Of a stretch of DNA of 64,000 bases, positions 45,335-52,795 are shown in pieces; within the stretch, counting starts at the first letter, position 1; every line of letters starts with the position of its first letter. The notes under the pieces were generated by a model. That model ran no database searches and was not told the origin of the DNA. It saw only the letters and a list, made by a program, of their open reading frames with translations. Made by a program: the position numbers and the translations under genes. The DNA lies in contig JADJWT010000001.1 in assembly GCA_016716225.1 (NCBI GenBank), positions 496,001 to 560,000 on the forward strand, given 5' to 3'. The stretch comes from Ignavibacteriota bacterium (GTDB taxonomy: Bacteria > Bacteroidota > Ignavibacteria > Ignavibacteriales > Melioribacteraceae).

Positions 45335-45913
45335 TTATAATTTTGTTTGTATATATGATTGGTACATAAAATATATTGATATTAACCAATACAAAACTTG
45401 TATTATCTTTACAATAATACCACTATATTTTTTCTCTTCATCAATTCCAAAATATTTAGATAATTCTTTCGGAAAAAATATTATAAATTCAATCCAAAAT
45501 AACGGGTTAAAACTTTTGAGAGCTTGAACTTTATAATATCCTTTAGCACGTTTCATAATTTCAATAGATTTCCCCATAATATCACTATTTAAAAGCAATA
45601 AATTGTCAAGTGCTGAAATACTTTGTTCTTTAGTATAACCAAGCCCTAAAGGTTTCATGTATGATTGTTTTTGATCTTGAACTCCAGTATTTAAAACTAC
45701 CTTCTTGATTTCAATTTGATTTTCTTGTACCCAATCACCAGCTTTCCCGGCTGCTTCTTTTTGACTTTCGGTTGATTCTTCAAATTGACCTTGAATATAA
45801 ATTTCTTGTTTCTTTAATACTTTTTTTAAATAATAAAACTTGGATATATTTAGGAGAAACCGAATTATTATGCTCAGTATAAAAAGTGATATGAATATGT
45901 AATTATCTTCCAT
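45335..45913 (-). CDS. membrane protein of unknown function
   Basis: The 192-aa protein starts at the ATG at 45913 (MEDNYIFISLF); the longer frame to 46009 runs through the attC. One N-terminal TM helix (about residues 4-26), a soluble middle ('QFEESTESQKEAAGKAGDWVQ'), and C-terminal hydrophobic segments (about 140-190). Family not recognised. Cassette ends TTATACAGCA / TGCTGTATAA match perfectly. Confidence 0.55.
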   Translation of the reverse strand: MEDNYIFISLFILSIIIRFLLNISKFYYLKKVLKKQEIYIQGQFEESTESQKEAAGKAGDWVQENQIEIKKVVLNTGVQDQKQSYMKPLGLGYTKEQSISALDNLLLLNSDIMGKSIEIMKRAKGYYKVQALKSFNPLFWIEFIIFFPKELSKYFGIDEEKKYSGIIVKIIQVLYWLISIYFMYQSYIQTKL

Positions 45914-45930
45914 AACTATTTTTTTTTGCT

Positions 45931-46155
45931 GTATAACGGAGTGGCAAATAACACGCCGCCCATAATTAACAATTTTACAAAATAACGAATTTATATTTTT
46001 ACAAAACAATGTTTAACTTATTTCACAAACATTGTTTTTTCACTTTCTGAATTGCCCAATCTTTAACGAAAAACTTAAATTAAACTTCCAATATTTCTAT
46101 TTACAAATTTTCGCCAAGTGAAAACGGCGGTCGTGTTGATTTGTTTGTTATAAAG
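45931..46155 (-). repeat. attC site
   Basis: TAAC core at 45934, G/TT at 46148/46149. The left arm is a variant ('ggagtggcaaataacacgccgcc'). The central stem is the alternative ACAATGTTT/AAACATTGT type. Confidence 0.82.
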
Positions 46156-46158
46156 CTT

Positions 46159-46608
46159 TTACATATTTAATATATCATTAATACTTTTACTACTATTTAA
46201 TCTATTCTGATATTCTTCTTTTTCTCTTTTCTGTTCTTCTAATTGTTGTGACCAATTATATTCTTTTAACCAATCACTAACTACATATTTTATCACAAAA
46301 CAATAAAAATAAAATATAAATAATGAGATCATTAAAATGATTGGAAAACTTTCTTTTTCAATTCCGACAATTTGTGATATTATTATTGGTAGAAAAATCA
46401 TTATTATAAAAGCTGTAAACCAGCCAAATCTTTTTTCTTTAAATAAAACATATAGTAAAAATGGAGTAAATAAAATAGCAGCTAAACTAGTTAAGATTAA
46501 TGCGATTACATGAAAATATGATAATGCGAGAAGAATTGAAGTCGATAATTGATAGTTTAAAATTGTGCTAAATGTGTTAACAAGATTATAATTGTATATT
46601 TTATTCAT
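46159..46608 (-). CDS. membrane protein of unknown function
   Basis: The 149-aa protein starts at the ATG at 46608 (MNKIYNYNL); the longer frame to 46701 is attC-derived. Four TM helices lie between about residues 20 and 115, followed by a charged C-terminal helix ('LEEQKREKEEYQNRLNSSK'). No family recognised. Cassette ends TTATAAAGCTT / AAGCTTTATAA match perfectly. Confidence 0.55.
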   Translation of the reverse strand: MNKIYNYNLVNTFSTILNYQLSTSILLALSYFHVIALILTSLAAILFTPFLLYVLFKEKRFGWFTAFIIMIFLPIIISQIVGIEKESFPIILMISLFIFYFYCFVIKYVVSDWLKEYNWSQQLEEQKREKEEYQNRLNSSKSINDILNM

Positions 46609-46622
46609 ATTTTTCTCAAGCT

Positions 46623-46843
46623 TTATAACGGCGTGGCAAATAACCCGTCCGCCCAAAACAACAATTTTATTAAATAACGAATTTATATTTTTACAAAACA
46701 ATGTTTAACTTTTTCTTACAAACATTGTTTTTAAACTTTCTGAATTGACTTCACTTTAACAAAAAATTTAAAATTACTTTCTAACTTTTATTTTGCACAA
46801 AACCCAAGCCGGAACGGCGGTCGGGTTGATTTGTTGGTTATAT
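46623..46843 (-). repeat. attC site
   Basis: TAAC core at 46626, G/TT at 46837/46838; common arms, alternative central stem ACAATGTTT/AAACATTGT. Near-identical to the copy at 37.7 kb over its whole length, so one probably derives from the other. Confidence 0.88.
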
Positions 46844-46996
46844 TGCTTTTTATTTTTATATATTAAAATTAATTGGATTGATTTACATTTTTAGAATTTT
46901 AGCCAAATTTATAGATAAAATAATTTAAGAATAAGTTTGAGATAGTTTTATCTTTTTTTGTTAAAATATACATTAATAAATAACCTTAAAAATATA
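46844..46996. other. gene-free AT-rich part of a cassette
   Basis: About 150 bp between the cassette start and the stop of the small membrane protein. Very AT-rich, no open frame, no hairpin of note. Confidence 0.5.
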
Positions 46997-47212
46997 TTAT
47001 ATAATAGTAAAAAAATATAAAATCCAAGTTATAAAACTGATAATATAACTGAGCAAAAGCCATTTACTAAAGATAATCCCTTTTGGAGTTAATCCTTTTT
47101 CTGGATCAAAAATACTCAGACTAATATCTTTTATTTTTTGAGATTGAGTAAGAAGTGTTAGAATAATTGAAAATATATTAGCAATAATTGCTATGTAATA
47201 AAATAATTTCAT
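46997..47212 (-). CDS. small two-TM membrane protein
   Basis: The 71-aa protein has TM helices at about residues 3-23 and 48-70 with a short soluble loop ('KDISLSIFDPEKGLTPKG') between. Similar tiny two-helix proteins are common as integron cargo. No function can be named. Cassette ends share TTATATTGC / GCAATATAA. Confidence 0.5.
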   Translation of the reverse strand: MKLFYYIAIIANIFSIILTLLTQSQKIKDISLSIFDPEKGLTPKGIIFSKWLLLSYIISFITWILYFFTII

Positions 47213-47228
47213 GTTTATTTAAATTGCA

Positions 47229-47455
47229 ATATAACGGCGTGGCAAATAACCCGCTGCCAATAACTGCAAACTTAAGTTAATTTGTTTCCGCTAAAATTTA
47301 TAAAAACAGTTTTTAAATTGTTTTTACAAAAACTGTTTTTTGGTTATTTAATTTTACTTTCAATATTAAACAACAATTTTAAACGAACTTTCAAATTTAA
47401 TTTTTACAATAAATGCCAGACTGCGCACGCAGTCGGGTTGATTTGGTGGTTAGGC
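47229..47455 (-). repeat. attC site
   Basis: TAAC core at 47232, G/TT at 47449/47450; 'aacccgctgcc' / 'gcagtcgggttgatttg' subtype with central stem AACAGTTTTT/AAAAACTGTT. Confidence 0.85.
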
Positions 47456-47472
47456 ATTTATTTAAAATTTAA

Positions 47473-48135
47473 TTACAAATAATATGTTAGCAATAAATTT
47501 AGCTCAGAAGTATTATAATCAATCCATTCATAAGTGCCACCATCTCTTGTAAACTCTCCATTTTTTGGTATTGAAGTTAATCCAAAATTATAGACAGATT
47601 TAATCCCAAATTTTTCTTGGGATATTAATACGACATATTCTAAACCTAATCCGATGGCAAACTGAATTTGGTTCATTTCATTTGTAATCTCTCGTTCTTC
47701 TGATGTCATTTCTTCTGAAATACTAGGAAATTTAATTTTACTTTTAAAAATATAAGATGGCTGAATATTCAATAATGCATTTGTATTAATAATATCAACA
47801 TTATACTTAACTTGAAAAGGAATAGATAAAATATAATTATCAACAGTAAAAAATTCTCCTTCTGCGAATCCAAAAGGTGACATATCCAAATATCTAAATA
47901 AATCATGATATCTTAAACCAGCTGTAAGAGAAAAACCATATAATGAATAAACTTGATAATTAATCCCAAAAGTTAATTGCGGTTTAAACTCAGCATCAAA
48001 ATCATTATTAACATTTAACTCATAATTAAACCAAGACTGACTTAATCCTAATTCAATCTGAAATAATTTTTCTTGTGATAGAAGAGCGGAATTCAAAAAT
48101 AATAAAACAATTATTACATGATTAAATTTTAACAT
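47473..48135 (-). CDS. outer-membrane beta-barrel protein
   Basis: The 220-aa protein has a signal peptide (MLKFNHVIIVLLFLNSALLS, then Gln-Glu). About eight alternating amphipathic strands follow, ending in an aromatic-rich strand ('SELNLLLTYYL'), as in small OmpW/PorT-like barrels. The ATG at 48135 has GGAG 7 bases upstream and is preferred over a TTG 12 bases earlier. Cassette ends TTAGGCATTT / AAATGCCTAA match. Confidence 0.65.
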   Translation of the reverse strand: MLKFNHVIIVLLFLNSALLSQEKLFQIELGLSQSWFNYELNVNNDFDAEFKPQLTFGINYQVYSLYGFSLTAGLRYHDLFRYLDMSPFGFAEGEFFTVDNYILSIPFQVKYNVDIINTNALLNIQPSYIFKSKIKFPSISEEMTSEEREITNEMNQIQFAIGLGLEYVVLISQEKFGIKSVYNFGLTSIPKNGEFTRDGGTYEWIDYNTSELNLLLTYYL

Positions 48136-48205
48136 TTTTAGCTCCAAATTATTTGATAATAAAAATGTATCTAAACTTAACTTATTCTAAAAGTCAATTG
48201 GAAAT

Positions 48206-48415
48206 GCCTAACGGCGTGGCAAATAACCCGTCCGCCCTAAACAACAATTTTATTAAATATCGAATGATTTATTTTAAAGAGCAGTTTTTAATTTGGTTTT
48301 ATAAAAAACTGCGACTTACTTTTCTAAATTACACTTCACTTAAACAAATAACTAAAATTGAAACAAAATTTTCTGTTTACAAACCAAGCCCAAATTAGCG
48401 GAGCGGTCGGGTTGA
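48206..48415 (-). repeat. attC site interrupted by a second IS110-family element
   Basis: TAAC core at 48209, common left arm, central stem GCAGTTTTT/(A)AAAACTGC. The right arm reads 'gagcggtcgggttga' and is cut at about 48415. The missing 'atttgtttgttatac' reappears at 49974-49988 after the insertion. Confidence 0.85.
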
Positions 48416-48640
48416 GTTCGCCATAAAGACCTTGTCTTTATTCAAAAATCAAATGACCTTTGTGTTGATAATCCGTGTAAAAATGATAGTCCAGCTAATT
48501 GATGCTTTCATGCTCGTGGTTGAGTCTTGTTGTCGAAGATTTGTAATTCAATAATTGGTGTTATACTTCTTTTCTGGAAAACCCGCTTGGCAGCCTACTT
48601 TTTTACATCTTCGAACACGGAATTAAATAATTAACTGGAG
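48416..48640 (+). ncRNA. candidate bridge RNA of IS B
   Basis: The leading non-coding end of IS B starts with a perfect hairpin ATAAAGA-CCTTG-TCTTTAT (48423-48441). A long-range 8-bp stem TCGAAGAT (48533-48540)/ATCTTCGA (48607-48614) encloses a loop. Just before it, GGTTGA and TTGTTG (48518-48532) resemble both halves of the attC target 'gggttgatttgttgg'. Inside the loop, TTGGCAG (48587-48593) equals the predicted circle junction (IS end ttggc + a + IS start g). This is the arrangement expected for target and donor guides, but short matches can be chance. Confidence 0.4.
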
Positions 48641-48645
48641 TTCAT

Positions 48646-49962
48646 ATGAAACAAAAAAATATCAGAAAAATCAATCACACTGCTGCCGGTATTGATATTG
48701 GTTCTACTGAAATATTTATCGGCATTGAAAACAAACCGGTTTTATCTTTCCCAACTTTTACTGAAAGTTATATTAAAGCTATTGAGTATCTTATTGAAAA
48801 TAATATTACTACCGTTGCTATGGAAGCCACCGGTGTCTATTGGTACGCTCTCTATGATATGATTGAACAAGCCGGCATTGACGTACATCTTGTTAATGGA
48901 AGAGCAATGCGAAATGTCCCCGGTAGAAAAAGTGATGTTCAAGACTGTCAATGGCTCCAAGAACTTCACAGCTATGGTCTCCTTCGACGTTGTTTTATCC
49001 CAGATGATATTACTCGTCAACTTAGAACCTATACTCGTTTACGTCAAGATCATCTCTCTTTAGCTACTCAACATATTCAACATATACAAAAAGCTTTTGA
49101 TTCAATGAATATTAAACTTCACAATGTTATTAGTCAAATCAATGGCACCAGCGGTTTACGTATTATTAAAGCTATTATCTCCGGTCAAAAAGATCCAATA
49201 AAATTAGCATCTCTTTGTGAAAATAGTATTATTAAAAAGAAAAATGATTTAGTAATTAATTCCCTTAAAGGTAATTACCGTAATGATTACATTTTTGCCT
49301 TAGAACAAGCTTTTGATGGTTATCAGTTTTATTTAGATAAAGTATTCTTATGTGATAAAAAAATTGAAAATCTTTTAGAGCTAATTACTAAAGACAAACA
49401 TGTACCAGAAAAACTTAATCTCCCTAAACGAGTTAGACACAATGCTCCACAAATTCAAGACCTTCACTTAATGCTAATGAAATTAACCGGTGGTAATGAT
49501 CCTTCCCAAATTACCGGTCTTACTGACAAAACTCTTTTGGAGATTATTGCTGAAACCGGAACTGACTTATCCAGATGGCCTACTGAAAAACATTTTACTT
49601 CTTGGCTTTGTCTTGCTCCTGGTAAACACTCCTCGGGTAAAAAAAATAAAACCAGAAATAAAAAAGGTCACACTAAAGCTGGTCAAATTTTTAGAAACGC
49701 TGCCTATGCTTTAACTAATAGTAAACATATTGCTCTTGGCGCTTTTTATTATAGAATAAAAGCTAGAAAAGGACCCCTTATTGCTATTAAAGCTACTGCT
49801 AGAAAAATTGCTGTTCTTTACTACAATATTATGACTAAAGGTATTGAGTATGTTGAAAAAGGCATTAAAGATTATCAACAAAAAGTCAAAGAACAAAAAA
49901 TTAAATTTTTACAAAAACAAGCCAAACAACTTGGTTTTAATTTATCGCCAATGATTACTTAG
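48646..49962 (+). CDS. IS110-family DEDD transposase
   Basis: The 438-aa recombinase has a DEDD RuvC-like domain ('AAGIDIGSTEIFIGI', 'VAMEATGVYWYAL', 'GRKSDVQDCQWLQEL') and a C-terminal Transposase_20 region with 'SWLCLAPGKHSSGKKNK' and 'AGQIFRNAAYAL'. It differs strongly from the transposase at 38.0 kb (438 versus 338 aa, different insert region), so the two IS elements arrived independently. The ATG at 48646 follows a GGAG site. It reads opposite to the cassette genes. Confidence 0.92.
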   Translation: MKQKNIRKINHTAAGIDIGSTEIFIGIENKPVLSFPTFTESYIKAIEYLIENNITTVAMEATGVYWYALYDMIEQAGIDVHLVNGRAMRNVPGRKSDVQDCQWLQELHSYGLLRRCFIPDDITRQLRTYTRLRQDHLSLATQHIQHIQKAFDSMNIKLHNVISQINGTSGLRIIKAIISGQKDPIKLASLCENSIIKKKNDLVINSLKGNYRNDYIFALEQAFDGYQFYLDKVFLCDKKIENLLELITKDKHVPEKLNLPKRVRHNAPQIQDLHLMLMKLTGGNDPSQITGLTDKTLLEIIAETGTDLSRWPTEKHFTSWLCLAPGKHSSGKKNKTRNKKGHTKAGQIFRNAAYALTNSKHIALGAFYYRIKARKGPLIAIKATARKIAVLYYNIMTKGIEYVEKGIKDYQQKVKEQKIKFLQKQAKQLGFNLSPMIT

Positions 49963-49993
49963 TGGTCATTGGCATTTGTTTGTTATACGTATT

Positions 49994-50572
49994 TTACAAT
50001 ATTTTAATATATACTAATGGAAATTCAATTTTAAACCACTTTACAAATTTTGAATAATTATTTCCAAATTCATAATTTAATTTGTCCCACATTTCATTTT
50101 CAGAAAAAGGTTTTAATTCATTTGAAAAATTTTTGAAATTATCTAAAATTGTAAATGATTTTTGCATTTCATCACTTAAATAAAATATACTTCTATGTTT
50201 ATTTAATTTCCAACATTTATCATTAATTGTTTTTTGACAATTCCAATTTTCTGGCAAATCACCAATTAGTAAAAATGATAATTCAGTAAAAAAAAGAATT
50301 ACAGAAACATTAACTCGATCAATATTATCAGATTGCTTAATCGTATAAATAGCTTTATCACATAATTCAACTAATTTAGTTATATGAATATTGTCAATGT
50401 TGACCAAATTTATTTTTATAGATCTTTTTAAAGAAGAAATAATTGATGAGTATATTTTTTTTAATCTTGTAATATTATAATGTCCAGTTGCTCCGTGATA
50501 ATTCGCTTGACCAAAAAGTGTTTTTAATAAACCTTCAAATTCTATTGGAATTGTGAATTCTTCTTTTTTCAT
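49994..50572 (-). CDS. soluble protein of unknown function
   Basis: The 192-aa protein starts at the ATG at 50572 (MKKEEFTIPIEFEG); the longer frame to 50617 is attC-derived. It is a mixed, largely helical soluble protein without signal peptide, containing 'LLKTLFGQANYHGATGHYNI' near the start and many aromatic residues near the end ('KLNYEFGNNYSKFVKWFKIEFP'). Family not recognised. Cassette ends TTATACGTATT / AATACGTATAA match perfectly. Confidence 0.55.
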   Translation of the reverse strand: MKKEEFTIPIEFEGLLKTLFGQANYHGATGHYNITRLKKIYSSIISSLKRSIKINLVNIDNIHITKLVELCDKAIYTIKQSDNIDRVNVSVILFFTELSFLLIGDLPENWNCQKTINDKCWKLNKHRSIFYLSDEMQKSFTILDNFKNFSNELKPFSENEMWDKLNYEFGNNYSKFVKWFKIEFPLVYIKIL

Positions 50573-50577
50573 AATAC

Positions 50578-50798
50578 GTATAACGGCGGCACAAATAACC
50601 CGCTGCCTAAAACACAATTTTATAAAATAACGATTGGTTAATTTTACAAAGCAGTTTTTATTTTGCCTTTAGCAAAAACTGCGACTTAACTTTTTGAACA
50701 TTGTTCACTTTTAGCAAAAATTACAAAACAATTTTCAATTTATATTTTTATACAAAACCCAAACCAGTACGGCGGTCGGGTTGATTTGTTTGTTATAC
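50578..50798 (-). repeat. attC site
   Basis: TAAC core at 50581, G/TT at 50792/50793. The left arm is 'ggcacaaataacccgctgcc' while the right arm is 'ggcggtcgggttgatttg', so the arms are partly mismatched. Central stem GCAGTTTTT/AAAAACTGC. Confidence 0.82.
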
Positions 50799-50803
50799 CA
50801 CTT

Positions 50804-51298
50804 TTAAAATATTGATTTTATTTTCTCTATTATTTTCTTTTTTAATTTATATGTTGTTGAAAATTTAGTTAAATCACCATTTAACAATTCTACGTTCTCA
50901 AGCAATATTTTTATATTTAATCTTAATTCTCTATCAAATTGTTGCAATTTTTGTATTTGAAAATCAAAATTATGAATTAAATTCTTTTCTGGTAAACATT
51001 CTTGAGGTAATTCCATTTCTTCAATCTGAACAAGATTTTTTTTGTATTCATCATTTGAAATTAATTCTCTAATTGCAAAATAACTTGATGATTTTTTTGA
51101 ATCTGACTTTTCATAAGTTTTTATATCCATTCCAACAAATGAATTTACTCCAATCCCAACATTTATTGAATAATTTTCTTTCTTATATTCAATGTAATTT
51201 TCATAAGCAATATTATAGAAATTTGGTTTACTAAAATTATGTTCAATTACTAAAAACGATAATCTTTCTTTCACTAAATTTTGAATATTATCAAACAT
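50804..51298 (-). CDS. soluble protein of unknown function
   Basis: The 164-aa protein starts at the ATG at 51298 (MFDNIQNLVKERLSF); the longer frame to 51352 is attC-derived. No signal peptide. Beta-rich first half ('SINVGIGVNSFVGMDIKTYEKSD') and a helical C-terminal part. The fold might be an immunity- or DUF-type cargo but cannot be named. Cassette ends TTATACCACT / AGTGGTATAA match perfectly. Confidence 0.55.
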   Translation of the reverse strand: MFDNIQNLVKERLSFLVIEHNFSKPNFYNIAYENYIEYKKENYSINVGIGVNSFVGMDIKTYEKSDSKKSSSYFAIRELISNDEYKKNLVQIEEMELPQECLPEKNLIHNFDFQIQKLQQFDRELRLNIKILLENVELLNGDLTKFSTTYKLKKKIIEKIKSIF

Positions 51299-51318
51299 TC
51301 TTTTGTTTTTTTTTAGTG

Positions 51319-51543
51319 GTATAACGGCGTGGCAAATAACCCGTCCGCCCAATACAACAATTTTATTTAATAACGATTGGTTAATTTTACAAAGCAGTTT
51401 TTAATTTTCATCAACAAAAACTGCGACTCACTTTTCTAAATTGCACTACACTTTTACAAAATACTTAAACTTACTTTCAAACTTTATTTTTACAAATTCG
51501 ACCCAAACGAGCGAAGCGGTCGGGTTGATTTGTTGGTTATGCA
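51319..51543 (-). repeat. attC site
   Basis: TAAC core at 51322, G/TT at 51537/51538; common arms and central stem GCAGTTTTT/AAAAACTGC. Confidence 0.88.
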
Positions 51544-51579
51544 CAATTTTAGATTTATTCAAATTAATTATTTATTTAT

Positions 51580-51894
51580 TTATTTTATATTTTCATTAAG
51601 TAGTTTTACTCTAAAGTCTTCTGGTTTCGAATTTGGCAACAAACTAAATTTACTCTTTGATGAATCTGATGGAGGTAGAGGTATTATTTTAAAGTCTTCA
51701 TTTTGTTTATTATTATTTTGAGCATCTAATAGTAGTTTATTTAATAATTGATCGACTTTTTGCTTTGATAATTGATTGTCTTGCAATTGCTCACTTTTAT
51801 TCTTCAATGTGTCAATATTATTTTTATCTTGATTTTGAGAAAATATTGAAGTTGATAAAACAATTATTATAAATATTGAATAATTTATTTTCAT
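51580..51894 (-). CDS. small secreted protein
   Basis: The 104-aa protein has a signal peptide (MKINYSIFIIIVLSTSIFSQ) and a hydrophilic, Lys/Gln/Asn-rich helical mature part ('LQDNQLSKQKVDQLLNKLLLD'). The ATG at 51894, with GAGG 7 bases upstream, is preferred over one at 51906. Function unknown. Cassette ends TTATGCACAA / TTGTGCATAA match perfectly. Confidence 0.55.
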   Translation of the reverse strand: MKINYSIFIIIVLSTSIFSQNQDKNNIDTLKNKSEQLQDNQLSKQKVDQLLNKLLLDAQNNNKQNEDFKIIPLPPSDSSKSKFSLLPNSKPEDFRVKLLNENIK

Positions 51895-51987
51895 TTTAAA
51901 CCTCATTTTAATTTCTCATTAAACTTTTTACAAATATTATTTTTTTTATGTTTCAATAATATTTAGCTATTTCTAACTTTTTTTTGT

Positions 51988-52215
51988 GCATAACGGCGTT
52001 GTGCTTAACCCGCAGCCCATAACAAGACTGCCGAATGAAACTACAACTGTCAATGATTAAGCAAACCGTACTTATCTTTCTTTGCAAGTACGGTTTGCAA
52101 GTTAATTAATTTAGTAAGAACACCTGGAACAAGTTTGCCGAAACGGAACGACCAACATTAAAATTATAAAAAAGCCGAATGCGAAAGCGCTGTCGGGTTG
52201 AAGCACTGGTTATAT
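51988..52215 (-). repeat. attC site, divergent subtype
   Basis: TAAC core at 51991, G/TT at 52209/52210. The arms gtgcttaacccgcagcc / gctgtcgggttgaagcac again leave one unpaired G. The central stem is a different, perfect 13-bp pair GCAAACCGTACTT/AAGTACGGTTTGC. It is the copy nearest to the presumed attI end. Confidence 0.85.
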
Positions 52216-52242
52216 GGCGTTTTGAAATTATATTATTTAAAA

Positions 52243-52794
52243 TTACTTTTTTCCTTCATACCATAAATAATGGAGTGCTCTCATTGCATCTATACAATGA
52301 TTTCCCCAATGATATTTAAAACCAAAATTTAATTGCCACAAAGCATCTTCTATTGCTTCATCGGAATTAAGTTTTATTTTTTCCAACTCTCTTTTCAGAT
52401 CTTTGTAAATGTCCCCGAAATCATCTTCTAATGAAGCAAGAACAGTTTTATCTTCTTCCCTTGAATCAGTTGGATCAAAAACTTCCCAATACAAGATTTC
52501 CTTTTTAAGATTAGAAATTAGGTTTCGATTTTTTGATTCTATATTAATGTTATTATTTATTTCTTTATCAGCATCAGAATATTTTAAGGAAATATCTTCT
52601 AAATGGTAACCAGATATATATAATTCTAATAATGAAGAATGAGCATAATTCATAAAATCTTGAAATGATATTTCTTCATTTTCAAGTAAACTTACAAAAT
52701 TTTGAGCAGCTTTTAGGAATATTTGAGTTGATCCCTTTTCAAGAAATATTTTTATGTCTTCAGAAATATTATTTGACATATTTGTTTTAGCCAT
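52243..52794 (-). CDS. DUF5063-like protein, first cassette
   Basis: The 183-aa soluble helical protein contains 'EILYWEVFDPTDSREEDKTVLASLEDDFGDIYKDLKRELEK' as separate motifs and the C-terminal 'FKYHWGNHCIDAMRALHYL'. The FDP, DD-x-x-DIY and HWG-x-H signatures fit DUF5063, whose function is unknown. The first ATG (52794) lies inside the cassette core (TTATATGGC), so the start may instead be the ATG at 52779. By array polarity this is the most recently added cassette. Confidence 0.65.
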   Translation of the reverse strand: MAKTNMSNNISEDIKIFLEKGSTQIFLKAAQNFVSLLENEEISFQDFMNYAHSSLLELYISGYHLEDISLKYSDADKEINNNINIESKNRNLISNLKKEILYWEVFDPTDSREEDKTVLASLEDDFGDIYKDLKRELEKIKLNSDEAIEDALWQLNFGFKYHWGNHCIDAMRALHYLWYEGKK

Positions 52795-52795
52795 A

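Larger units (their letters stand above)
48416..49973 (+). mobile_element. IS110-family insertion sequence B, inserted in an attC
   Basis: An IS110-type transposase gene has about 230 bp of non-coding DNA before it and almost none after it (about 11 bp), the layout of IS110-type (not IS1111-type) elements. Joining the flanks restores 'cggtcgggttgatttgtttgttatac', a normal attC right arm, so the insertion point lies at or next to the A of 'gttga/tttg'. No duplication is needed beyond one or two shared bases. Confidence 0.85.

Noticed and set aside
45279..45527. Plus-strand open frames crossing attC repeats (also 47282-47482, 48153-48398, 38958-39191)
   Set aside because: They begin in the repeats or in IS ends, antisense to better supported genes, and share residues only because the repeats are similar.
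36765..52215. Regularly spaced repeats as a CRISPR array
   Set aside because: Repeats are 185-260 bp, imperfectly palindromic, and the intervals of 0.4-1.6 kb contain genes; no cas genes are present.
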